From Liquidambar formosana (Eukaryota; Streptophyta; Magnoliopsida; Saxifragales; Altingiaceae), in assembly GCA_039720395.1 (NCBI GenBank), contig CM077823.1:13578885-13642884 (forward strand): a stretch of 64,000 bases of DNA, in the 5' to 3' direction. Made by a program: the position numbers and the translations under genes. How positions within the stretch are numbered: position 1 is the first letter of the stretch; each line of letters opens with the position of its first letter. A model generated the notes under the pieces. That model had not been told where the DNA came from. It made no database searches and saw only the letters and a program-made list of their open reading frames with translations. Positions 14,901-23,099 of this stretch are shown here, one piece after another.

Positions 14901-15560
14901 AGGTTTGCTTTCCATGCTTCATATTTCTATTAAATTGCAGGTTTGTATTGGTTTCACACTGAACTGCCATCATCCAAAAAGCCAGTTTTGGTTATTAATA
15001 TATCAATGGAAGCCATTGAATTATTGATTGTCTAGCTGATCTTGCCCGCGATGATCCTTCAGAAACTTTATTTAAGTTTTTCTTTCACTTTCCTTCTTAA
15101 ACTAGAGAATTTATTTGTCTAGATCAAAGGTTTCTCATCAAAATTGGCTCGTTATGCAAATTGCTTCAGCTTATCCTCTTGTTTCTTCCATTGATTTAAC
15201 CCACTTCAATATTTTTATTTTACTAAGTTGTTTCCTTCCCCTCTTGCATATGTAATTATTTCGTAGTCTTAATAAACATTTTATTAGGTTTAAAAACCAA
15301 CTGCGGTGACTTCAATGAGTTTTTCTTTGGTCAATTATAAAGCTTCAATGCCTATTTGAATCTTAGGTGCTTAAATTAAGTAACAAAGATTGTACTGGAG
15401 AGCTGCTGATGTTCAGTTAGTAATATTGGTTGCTTCATTTAATGTGAACTGCATTTCATGAAAAAGTTCCTTTTTATTTTTTAACAGATTATCAAGAGGT
15501 GACAAAGGAAACTTGTTCATCTTGAAAATGATTGATCCATCATACCAAGTCCCTGTCTGA
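2584..15560 (+). CDS. FBN3: Plastid-lipid-associated protein / fibrillin, FBN3 type (copy 1)
   Basis: Six coding exons: 2584-2907, 4510-4623, 5663-5758, 6558-6632, 9060-9127, 15488-15560, all with GT-AG borders, giving about 249 aa. The first 70 or so residues are rich in Ser, Thr and Pro and poor in acidic residues, like a chloroplast transit peptide. The PAP/fibrillin domain follows. It includes [23 protein letters not shown], the lipocalin-like [11 protein letters not shown] motif, the RPKFLRS and [13 protein letters not shown] blocks, and the C-terminal [19 protein letters not shown] block. The order and wording match Arabidopsis probable plastid-lipid-associated protein 4/FBN3. Fibrillins are plastid proteins of thylakoids and plastoglobules that bind lipids; the exact ligand of FBN3 is not evident here. 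The four internal exons end in phase 0, 0, 0 and 2, the same as copy 2. Intron 5 is 6.4 kb and holds a probable LTR. No stop or frameshift was found, so I consider the gene functional. A possible AATAAA poly(A) signal lies at 15765. Confidence 0.9.
3084..3440 (-). pseudogene. LINE-type RNase H-like fragment in intron 1 of FBN3 copy 1
   Basis: The minus strand encodes [20 protein letters not shown] followed by [20 protein letters not shown]. This is the pattern of the RNase H-like domain (RVT_3 type) found at the C-terminus of plant non-LTR retrotransposons: a TDGA start, a GG turn, then an ELxAxxxGLxLA helix. An in-frame stop lies just before the TDGA motif and the rest of the element is missing, so this is a decayed fragment. 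It is antisense to the host gene and wholly intronic. Confidence 0.6.
4060..4156. repeat. Compound CA/TA microsatellite in intron 1
   Basis: CA runs broken by a C-tract are followed by TA repeats, a T-tract and a second TA run. It lies in intron 1 of the first fibrillin gene. The rest of intron 1 (3441-4509) contains no recognisable coding sequence. Confidence 0.85.
5911..6042. repeat. CT and TA microsatellites in intron 3
   Basis: A TC run grades into a long TA run (about 5911-5954), and a separate CT run lies at about 6019-6042. All are in intron 3 of FBN3 copy 1. They are simple repeats with no sign of function. Confidence 0.85.
8130..8926 (+). pseudogene. 3' end of a LINE (RNase H-like domain and poly(A) tail) in intron 4
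   Basis: Translation in shifting frames gives [66 protein letters not shown], then [20 protein letters not shown] and [13 protein letters not shown]. This is the standard C-terminal RNase H-like domain of plant L1-type LINEs. The copy ends in a run of A at about 8912-8926, as expected of a retroposed 3' end. Frame changes near 8460-8500, 8640 and 8745 show that it is dead. It is 5'-truncated, with only the region after the reverse transcriptase left, and lies sense to the host gene in intron 4. Confidence 0.8.
9128..10711. other. First part of intron 5, no gene seen
   Basis: AT-rich intronic sequence with a short GTT/GGT run near 9752-9772. I see no protein motifs, terminal repeats or RNA genes. 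Confidence 0.4.
10712..13490 (-). mobile_element. Probable large solo LTR (minus orientation), coding-free
   Basis: A 2.8 kb block with no meaningful reading frame. It starts TGTGAGGGGGTTTTGACACC and ends GAGGTATCTACAACA, which fits TG...CA LTR ends. Near its left end is GGAGTCGTCACCTCATTTTT, a sequence type I associate with the 3' part of large gypsy-class LTRs in plants. Inverted, the block begins TGTTGTAGATACCTCATTTT. I could not find a matching 5-bp target duplication and there is no second LTR, so the limits and class are uncertain. It accounts for nearly half of intron 5. Confidence 0.4.
13491..15487. other. Last part of intron 5, no gene seen
   Basis: AT-rich intron sequence with a TA microsatellite at about 14017-14040. 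No coding, terminal-repeat or RNA signal was recognised. The acceptor (TTTTTAACAG) closes the intron at 15487. Confidence 0.4.
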
Positions 15561-16260
15561 TGTATGTTCAACATTGCAGCACTACATATGTCTGGCCTTG
15601 AGCTTTCTTGAGAGTGGATCGACTTTTGTAATACTGTTCATACATATATCCTGACAAATTTTACTTGTATAAATGTTATAGAGAAAATCTGTGTACGTTA
15701 AGAATTGGTTCGAGCCCTGCAACTTTTTCTGGGAGACATTCCTGAAACATTAATCTCTTTGTTAAATAAAAACTATACAAGCTTATTTGCATTTAAATAT
15801 TGTTTCAGGCCCTTTTTTTTAAGAGTTTGCTTTTACACACCAGCATTGGAGAACCAATTCTAACACAAGTAGAATGAAAACCTTTCCAGGAGGGAGAGAA
15901 GCCTGGAAAAGCTGGTTTTCCTGTCAATTTCATGCAACCTTGAGTCATGTAATTAGGTGTTTGCGACAATATCAGTAATCGATCAATTCAAGGTGGGTGA
16001 TTGTTTTTCTAGTTAAATTTAATATGGCAGCTTATAGAGAGTGCTTGTTTATAGCCTTGTCATCTATTGTTGTACTGGAAGATTATTGAGTAGACCAACT
16101 AAGTGGAACAAATTTAAAATTTCATAAAAATAGATGGATTTTCCTGTTTGAAGTGAGGAATAGCACTATAAGATGAAGTAAATTCTTTAATAATTTGATA
16201 TTTTCCAAAATTATATTTATCTTTACAACTATATATATATTATATCGGTTATGTTCCTAT
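15561..16260. other. Region downstream of FBN3 copy 1
   Basis: 3' untranslated and intergenic sequence. AATAAA at 15765-15770, about 205 bp after the stop codon, is a plausible poly(A) signal. No other feature was recognised. Confidence 0.35.
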
Positions 16261-16401
16261 CAGCACGTGTTGATATAATTTATATTAGCACCATGCATTA
16301 GGGGTTGTACCCTTTGCATTGGTTCAATGTACCTCATATCCCACTATTGCATAAGGTACAACTCTCAATGTGGGTGTTGATATAAGTTATATCAGCACGT
16401 G
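16261..16401. mobile_element. Hairpin MITE, family H, copy 1
   Basis: A palindromic element of about 140 bp. The left arm has CACGTGTTGATATAATTTAT and GGGGTTGTACC. The right arm carries the inverted counterparts, GGTACAACT and TTGATATAAGTTATATCAGC. Two more copies with the same arms and the same central TTCAATGTA segment lie at 18571 and 28822. It is non-coding. The superfamily is not clear because the exact ends and the target duplication are not visible. Confidence 0.65.
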
Positions 16402-17070
16402 TGTACCACACATCAAACATGCACTGATTCTTTAACTGTGGACTCCAATGGTGTTACAATTGTTGTGGGCTATTTGCTTTTAGCCAGTGTGCTTGCTACT
16501 GTTTTATTCCATGATTTGGTTGTTATTGAATGTTGACAATAGCTTTGTGATAGCTAAGAGGCTGACTTCAGTATTCATTATTGCTCTGAGAACTTGCTTC
16601 GCTGTTAAATTAAGGTTCACTGTGTGTCTGACCATCAAATTTAACAACGAATTGGTTCTGTATTTAGTGTGCACTCACAATAACAAAGCCAAAGGCAAAG
16701 GCAAACGAAGCCGTTCACAGTAAATCATCAAGCAAGAATAGGCAGAAAATTGGAGAGAAAAGAAAGACAAGATTTTAATTGTGTTCTATGTGTGCGAAGG
16801 TTCAAGAGAGCATTATAAAGCGAAATTTTCTTCTAATCTGTAACAAATGGGAGCAACTAAAGCTCAGGCCTGAGATGGTTAGATAATTACACTGGAGGGA
16901 TTTTTTTTTTTGGTTGCCTAAAATATTGAGATATGCATAATTTTGTTAAATTTTTAAACGTTTTTCCTTTGAAAATCATTGAAATAATAATATTTATTTT
17001 TTTTCCTTTTTTTTTTTCCCCAAAAAATTATGTTAGAGTTGACTTGATAGAGGTGTCTGGCAAATCAATA

Positions 17071-17181
17071 TGAACAAAGAATGGAGCTTTGAGGGACTTA
17101 GAAGACCATTTGAGAGACATGACTAATTTGAACTAAGAATGGAGCTTTGAGGGACTTATAAGACCATTTGAGAGACATGAC
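17071..17181. repeat. Tandem duplication, 58-bp unit
   Basis: Two head-to-tail copies of a 58-bp unit containing AATGGAGCTTTGAGGGACTT and GACCATTTGAGAGACATGAC, with very few differences. It is intergenic and of unknown origin. The surrounding 16402-17913 otherwise shows no gene, only poly(A)/poly(G) tracts near 17379-17420. Confidence 0.85.
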
Positions 17182-17913
17182 ACGTGGTATTTTTTTATTT
17201 TAAATTTTTATACAATAGTATTGATATATTGGTATATGGGGAGGAATCAATATATTGATATATTGGCCAGACACTAGTCAGGGTTAATAGCCTGAACGTT
17301 AAATGAACTCATGGCCCTGTGTGGGGAGTGGGGATTTAGTCTAACTCTGATAGTTTGGACATCTCGCTGCTTGGGAAAAAAAAAAAAAAAAAAAGGGGGG
17401 GGGTGGGGTGGGGGGATGGAAAAAATTTTACTCTACATCCCGTAATATCTTTTTATAGAAATTATATTTCGACAAACCCACCGTTTGATTAGACTATCCC
17501 CCATGCTTATCATGCATGCCAAATATAAAGTCAATTGGATATTGGCAAGCATTTGATCTATAAACTAATATTTATTTTAGAAATAAAGCATAACTCCTAA
17601 ACTCTAATTAATTTGAAATTTAACATTCATGATGTGCATGACTAAAGTACTTAATTCAATGGTTGAATTAGTGAAATATTATCTTTACGAAAAAATATTG
17701 AAGGGTGTAAGACATTTGTGTTAACAGATCCCTTCCCTATATATATATATATACCAGTGAACCCTGCGATGCACAGGACAAAACCGGACCAACCTTATTT
17801 ATTTATTAGAAAGTACAATAACAGGAAAAAAAAAATTTTAAAATAACATAAACATGGTCTAGAGGTTTCTTCACAAATAAAATAATAAAATAAAATAAAA
17901 CCAACATACTGTG

Positions 17914-18146
17914 AGGCCATGTTTGTTTGGTTGGAATGGAATGGATGGAATGGAATCACATTTCAATTCATTTCAAACAACATGTTTGGATAAGATAATT
18001 AAATGGGAATGGAATGAAGTAGTAGTGAATTGTAATGATATTCATTCCGCAATATTTATTTCAATCGCATTCCATTCCAGGCTATTTTGAGCATGCAATT
18101 AGATTTCATTCCCACTCATTCCATTCCAACCAAACAAACATGGCCT
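17914..18146. mobile_element. MITE with perfect 30-bp terminal inverted repeats
   Basis: The left end AGGCCATGTTTGTTTGGTTG continues into GAATGGAATG, and the right end is its exact reverse complement over 30 bases. The element is 233 bp long and built largely from GGAATGGAATG-like words. No clean target duplication is visible, so I cannot assign it firmly; the GGCCATGTTTG ends are of a type seen in PIF/Harbinger-like or hAT-like MITEs. The perfect ends suggest fairly recent activity. Confidence 0.75.
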
Positions 18147-18570
18147 GAGTTTGATGTTTCTTATAACCACTTTCTTTATCTTTAACCATTCTGGGCCTCT
18201 AATTGAATCCCTTCTTTGCATACGTTTTCTGGATTCATCCCATTGCTCGAAACAATTGTAACGCCCCTCCACCTGGTTCGTGATCTTCTCCTTCTAAACT
18301 TCTCAAGGATAAAAATATAATATTTAATTAAAGTTCAGCCCCTATACTTGTGTGAAGAAAATGTATATATGTATGGCAAATTGTGTAATTCTGTTTGTTT
18401 TCAAATTTGTTTCTTTGGGTACCCATTAGGATTTGAAACTCAAAATAAATATACTTTTAAAAATTTAGACAACAAAGAAATCACCATTTGGCTGCATAAA
18501 TATGCACCACATGGCGGCTTGAATCTTATTTTATTAAATACATATATTATATTAGATATGGTTTCGATCA

Positions 18571-18697
18571 GGTTAGTACGTGTTGATATAAGTTATATTA
18601 GCACCATGCATTGGGGTTGTATCCTGTACATTGGCTCAATGTATCCCGTTACCCACTAATGCACGAGGTATAACCTCCAATATATGTGTTGATATAT
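18571..18697. mobile_element. Hairpin MITE, family H, copy 2 (right end cut)
   Basis: It shares with copy 1 the words GTGTTGATATAAGTTATATT, AGCACCATGCATTGGGGTTG, CTCAATGTA and TGCACGAGGTATAACC. The right arm stops at GTGTTGATATA, where LINE-like coding sequence begins, so the end seems to have been lost to that insertion. Confidence 0.6.
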
Positions 18698-19148
18698 GGC
18701 TCTTGGGTTAAAGGTTTTGCCTACAATATTAGGGTTGCAACTAGTATAAATGCTGGACTTTGGGCTATACGATTCGGTCTTGAACTAGCTTGGAATCTGG
18801 GTTTTCGTTGTGTGATGCAACAATTGGATGCCAAGCTTGCTATTGATTTAATACAGTCATCATTACCTCTTAATCCTTGGCATTTAACTTTGGTTAATGA
18901 TTATAGGCTCTCTTGAACCGTGATTGATAGGTGTAGGTGCAACACATCTACCAAGAAGCAAATAAATTTGTTGACCATCTAACTAAGACAGGAGTTCATC
19001 TCACTACTATTTTGTTGTACTCGATGCTAATCTATGGGGTTAGTTTCATTGTTATTATGGGATGCTCATGGTATGGCAACCTCTCGTTTTTGTAACTGTC
19101 TTAATTAATTAATAAAACTTTTCTTTTAACCAAAAAAAAAAAAGTAAA
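18698..19148 (+). pseudogene. LINE 3' end with RNase H-like domain
   Basis: The frame from 18686 encodes a run including INAGLWAIRFGLELAWNLGF and DAKLAIDLIQ, and after a frame change IYQEANKFVDHLTKTGV. These are the ExxAxxxGLxLAxxLGF helix and the terminal EANxxADxLAKxG motif of LINE RNase H-like domains. The copy ends with an A-rich tail at about 19131-19148. It is 5'-truncated and broken. Confidence 0.7.
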
Positions 19149-19859
19149 AAAAAAGTAGGGGCGTTTGGGCCAAAGTCCACTTTAGTGGACCTGTCAAGCC
19201 TTAAGTCCACAGGAGAAACTTATCAAGTTTTAAATCTAGCTAAACCTACAAAGACGAAATTACCCTTACTTCATAAAAGAAATTGCACTCAAAACATAAA
19301 CGATTACACAGCAAAGGAAACTAGCCTTTCTTTTTGCTCCAGTACGCAATTGCACCTATACAGAGTCACACCAATCGATACAACCTCAACCCATTCGCAC
19401 ATCTACTAATCCGAACCATTTTCCACTGATTTCGTTCAAGAGCACCAGTGCACAATCGAACTGGATTCACACCAATCATTACAACTCCAACCAATTCGCA
19501 CCATTCTCTACCGATTCAAACCATTCTCTACGATTCCATTATAGAATATAATGTTTTTGCAAGTTTATCAGAAGAAAACATGTGAAGAAGACAATGAAGA
19601 TGAAGAAAACGTGAAGAAGCCCTAGCTGCAAAAATGGTTGGGGATTTAACTCTTTCTAGGGTTTTGATTTTGGGAATATAACTCTCTATAGGGTTTTGAT
19701 TAAGGGCATTTTCGGGCAATCTCTTAGTTTCATCCCATTGTTGTGTAACTATTGTAAATCAGTTTTTTATTTTTTTTTATGTAATTGTTATGTTTCTCAT
19801 TACTGTAATGGGATTTCATTTTATTTTCTTGTTAATTAGTGTATATAAGTCTTGGATTT

Positions 19860-20720
19860 AATGTGTTGATGTAACTGTTAGACTTATCTTTGGGGGCTGT
19901 TACATTGGATGTACTTGAACTCTAAAACAATTACATGTAACTGATAGTTTTCAAGTTTCTATTGTCTACTTGATGTAACTGTTCATACTGTTATGCTTAA
20001 AAAATCTTGGATTTAAAGTGTTGATGTAACTATTAAGCTTAAAATTGGGAATGTAATATTTTACCATGTAACTGTTATGAAAAAATGAGACTTACCATAC
20101 CCGAATTGTACTCATCTAACTATTAAGTCTTGATGTACTGTGGTAACTATTAGACTTCTTTTGTTTTGTAAAATTATGCATGTAGCTATTTTAAAAAGTC
20201 TTCAATAAATTAGCCATTGGTGGGCTTAACACTTACAACAATTACATGTAACTGTTGTCTATTGACCAATTACATGTAACTGTTCTCTATTGAACACTTA
20301 CATGTTTTCTTTCTAATGTACCTTCTCTGATGCTTACAGGTTTTTAAAAAGTTACATCTAATTGTTTCATGCATGATATTATTTAATTAACCTAAAATGT
20401 ATTGCATAAATGACAAAGAGGACGCCCAGTGCAAGAAAAAGTGAGAGATCATCAATTAAGGAGGAAAAGAGTGGGATTAAAGTAAGTAACTGTAAAATTC
20501 TTATATTTGTTGCAACAGTTACATGTAACTGTTCTACAAAAGAAATAATTTTTGAAGCACCCTATATATAAACAATTACATGTAACTGTATTGTTAAAAT
20601 CAGTATATTTTAGATTCAAAATGAAAACAATTACATGTAACTATTTTTTAAAGTCTTGGGTTTAAAGTGTTGATATTACTATTAATTGCTTTGTAGTATA
20701 AAACAATTACATGCACTGTT
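19860..20720. repeat. Dispersed array of a palindromic TTACATGTAACT motif
   Basis: Inside the Mutator-like element. Near-perfect copies of AATTACATGTAACTGT occur at about 19929, 20237, 20264, 20508, 20575 and 20628. Many shorter relatives (GATGTAACTGTT, GGTAACTATTAG, ACATGCACTGTT) fill the gaps from 19870 on. The core AGTTACATGTAACT is a perfect palindrome. Spacing is irregular, so it is not a simple tandem repeat. It may be subterminal binding sequence, or decayed internal repeats of the element. Confidence 0.8.
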
Positions 20721-20835
20721 TTATATTTTTTTTTAAAAAAAAGAACTAAAATACCTTTTTTTTCTTTTCCTATTACAAGACATAACTGATGTTGATATTA
20801 CTCAATCTCTTATCAACATACAAACTAAAGGTTAA

Positions 20836-21270
20836 CTAAATCTTGAAGCATTGCATAAGGAGAAAGCGGAAATAAGTGCTCAAATGGAAAAGACAATAAA
20901 AGATGAATATGAAGATAGGATACAACATTCGGAAGGAATTATTTGCGACTTCCAAGAGAAATGTGAAAAAAAAGACAATGAGATATTGCAATTAAAAGCC
21001 AAAATATCAGTGCAAGATAAAGAGATTGTAGATTTGAAAGTACATCAAGTAACCCAGAAGTATGATGAGAAAAAAACAATGCAGTCCCTCAATACAGTGC
21101 ACAAATATCAGTCCTGAAGCAAAAAATTGAAGCCTTAGAAGCAGAAAAAATGAGAAGCAAGTGCAATTAGATGTGGCTTCTAGGAGATTGGAGGAAGCTA
21201 TGCAAGAGCTTGAAAAGAAAAATGCTGACATAGAGAAGCTATATGCACATTACACCCATGTTCTTAATTA
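20836..21270 (+). pseudogene. Coiled-coil protein gene fragment within the Mutator-like element
   Basis: An open frame from 20836 to 21117 encodes a strongly heptad-like, charged product (EALHKEKAEISAQME, EKCEKKDNEILQLKAKIS). Homologous-looking coding continues in other frames after 21118: LKQKIEALEAEKM, then VASRRLEEAMQELEKKNADI, ending at a stop near 21268. At least two frameshifts are therefore needed. A short upstream frame at 20410-20481 (MTKRTPSARKSERSS) ends at a good donor, AAA|GTAAGT, which suggests an original exon-intron structure. I do not recognise the parent gene; coiled coils match many unrelated proteins. Confidence 0.5.
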
Positions 21271-21299
21271 GCTAATAGATATTCAAGTACATAAAATAA

Positions 21300-21610
21300 C
21301 ACAACATGGTGAGTAGGGTGAGCCGGGTGAGGCTGAGAAGGTTGAGCAGGTTGAGGATGAGAAGGCTGAGCAGCAAGCTAAACAGGGTAAGCAAGTTGAG
21401 ACCAAGCAGGGTAAGCAGGTTCAGGTTGAGGTTGGTAAGAAGAAGATGCTAGCAAAAAAACCACTAACAACTTCTCCAAAAACCATCGAAAGATCTCCCT
21501 CTTCATCTTTGGCCATGGGCATCAGATTTGGAAAGAAAAGGTAGGCATAATGTTCTTTCTTCATCTTCGCCCATGAGCATTAGATCTGGAAAGAAAAAAG
21601 AAAAAAGTAG
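21300..21610 (+). repeat. Low-complexity Gln/Glu/Lys-coding repeat and a short duplication
   Basis: Repeated words GAGCAGGTTGAG, AAGCAGGGTAAGCAGGTT and GAGAAGGCTGAGCAG encode an EQVEDEKAEQQAKQGKQVE type tail. It is followed by a duplicated stretch (CATCTTTGGCCATGGGCATC against CATCTTCGCCCATGAGCATT). It lies inside the Mutator-like element, downstream of the coiled-coil frame. Confidence 0.6.
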
Positions 21611-22026
21611 GTATGGTGAGTTTGCTTCTATTTTAGATGAGCACAAGGACTCTTCCTTCTCATCAATGGATCTATAGGTTGTCTAATAGTGGTTAGTACC
21701 ATTAATGAAAGGTAAAGCTTGTGATAGAGAGAGAGAAAGGGAGAAAGAGAGAGAGAAAACCTAGATTTGTGGGTGTGTTGATTGGTAAGAGAGAGAAAAG
21801 AGTTTGATGGGTGTGTTGACTGTAGAGAGGGTAAGGTAGAGCCGTATAAGGGCTTTTCTGTTACAGGTGCAAAATTGCCATTTTTAAATTTTTTTAGCTC
21901 ACTCAAGCATGAAATGTTATAGTTTTGATTCTATTTTGGAGTTAAGGCTTTATAAGATCAGTGTGTGGACTTAAGGCTTTAGGAGTCTAAAAAAGGGTAT
22001 TACACGCTAATTTCCCCAAAAAAGTA

Positions 22027-22810
22027 TCATGTTACATATTAGCTCCTCTGTAATCCATGTAAGGGAGCTAATTCGAACAATGCTTTCAGGGCATGTGAAA
22101 AATTACAGGCACCCAAATCGCTTGCTTCTTATAAATTAAGAAAAAAAATTACAGGAACATTTTTAATTTTAGTTTAAAAAAAAAAAAGAAACTATGAAAA
22201 ATTGAGCCCTACCCATTTATCTCTTTTGTTGAGAAAGGAACCTTACATATTTTAGTTTTAATTTTGTACATTGTAAAAATTTTGTAGAAAAAAGAAGGAT
22301 AGCGATATTGCCACATCAAAAATCTTTTTTGTCACAACAACAAGAAACCTAATGTATGAAGGAACGAAATTGCCCTTTGAAAGTCAAAATGAATAAAATC
22401 TAAGAGGCCCCACCATCCATCTTCTTTCTTTTTTCCCTCAACCCACAAAGGCACGAATTGGATGGAAAGAGAGAGAGAGAAAGAGTAGTTTGAGCATTCA
22501 AGCAGGAAAAAATGGCACCCAAAATTGTAATAATGGATTTTTGAGATGGAGACTTAAGCTGAAACATTGGTTTTTTTTTTTTTTTTTGAATGGTAGAATT
22601 ATCTCATAATAGGATTTTTTGAATCCGCCCATGACACATAAACTCTTGAAAAGACTAATACAGCAACTCACCGCCATCGCCAACATTGCTATTTTGCGAA
22701 TTTTTGAAGAGTGAACGTTCACGCTCTCTATAACAACGCATTATCCACGTGTCGCAATCTGGTGCACCATACCGCAAAATCCGAATGCTCCGATATAAAG
22801 AGTCTGGATT
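22027..22810. other. Intergenic sequence upstream of FBN3 copy 2
   Basis: AT-rich with A- and T-tracts and a short GA run near 22467. No coding or terminal-repeat signal recognised. The last 300 bases are the likely distal promoter of FBN3 copy 2. Confidence 0.35.
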
Positions 22811-22920
22811 TAGTGACAGTTTGATAAAAACTATCACCGTACTTGTGTGATCCGAGCTAGTGATAGTTTGATAAAAACTATCACCGTACTTGTGTGATCC
22901 GAGCTGTTCCTCGGATCACA
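22811..22920. promoter_or_regulatory. 47-bp tandem repeat plus perfect 11-bp-stem hairpin upstream of FBN3 copy 2
   Basis: Two 47-bp copies (22811-22857 and 22858-22904) are identical except at one position. Each contains the self-complementary stretch GATAGTTTGATAAAAACTATC (one base different in copy 1) and ends TGTGATCCGAGC. Immediately after, TGTGATCCGAG pairs perfectly with CTCGGATCACA across a 6-base loop (22893-22920). The block ends about 180 bp before the ATG at 23100, so it lies in the promoter or 5' leader. A regulatory role is inference from position only. FBN3 copy 1 has no counterpart. Confidence 0.55.
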
Positions 22921-23099
22921 CCAACACATTGATTTCAAACGATCAGTGAAACCTTGCTCACACAATAGAGGCCCCTTTCTATAAAATCTCCCTCCAACAG
23001 TCCAACCATGCAACAGACTATATCCATTCTCATCCAAACCAAACTACCGAAAACCAACATTAGAAAATCAGCAGATAATTGAAGTATCATTCGTTATCC

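Larger units (their letters stand above)
19158..22017 (+). mobile_element. Mutator-like element carrying a decayed coiled-coil gene (Pack-MULE-like)
   Basis: A 2,860-bp element bounded by a perfect 9-bp target duplication, AAAAAAGTA (19149-19157 and 22018-22026); 9 bp is the Mutator signature. The ends are inverted repeats: left GGGGCGTTTGGGCC leading into AGCCTTAAGTCCACA, right (inverted) GGGGAAATTAGCG leading into the same AGCCTTAAGTCCACA. No transposase motif was found. The cargo is a coiled-coil protein gene (20836-21270, plus a QGKQVE-type charged tail to about 21600) and a region full of a palindromic ACATGTAACTGTT motif. It inserted in the poly(A) tail of the LINE fragment to its left. 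The orientation given is that of the cargo. Confidence 0.8.

Noticed and set aside
20836..21117. Coiled-coil frame as a known myosin, kinesin or nuclear matrix protein
   Set aside because: Heptad-rich charged sequence resembles many unrelated proteins; no motor or other domain accompanies it, so I gave no identity.
23079..23099. Upstream TTG as the start of FBN3 copy 2
   Set aside because: Plant nuclear genes use ATG; the ATG at 23100 gives a normal transit-peptide start and aligns with copy 1.
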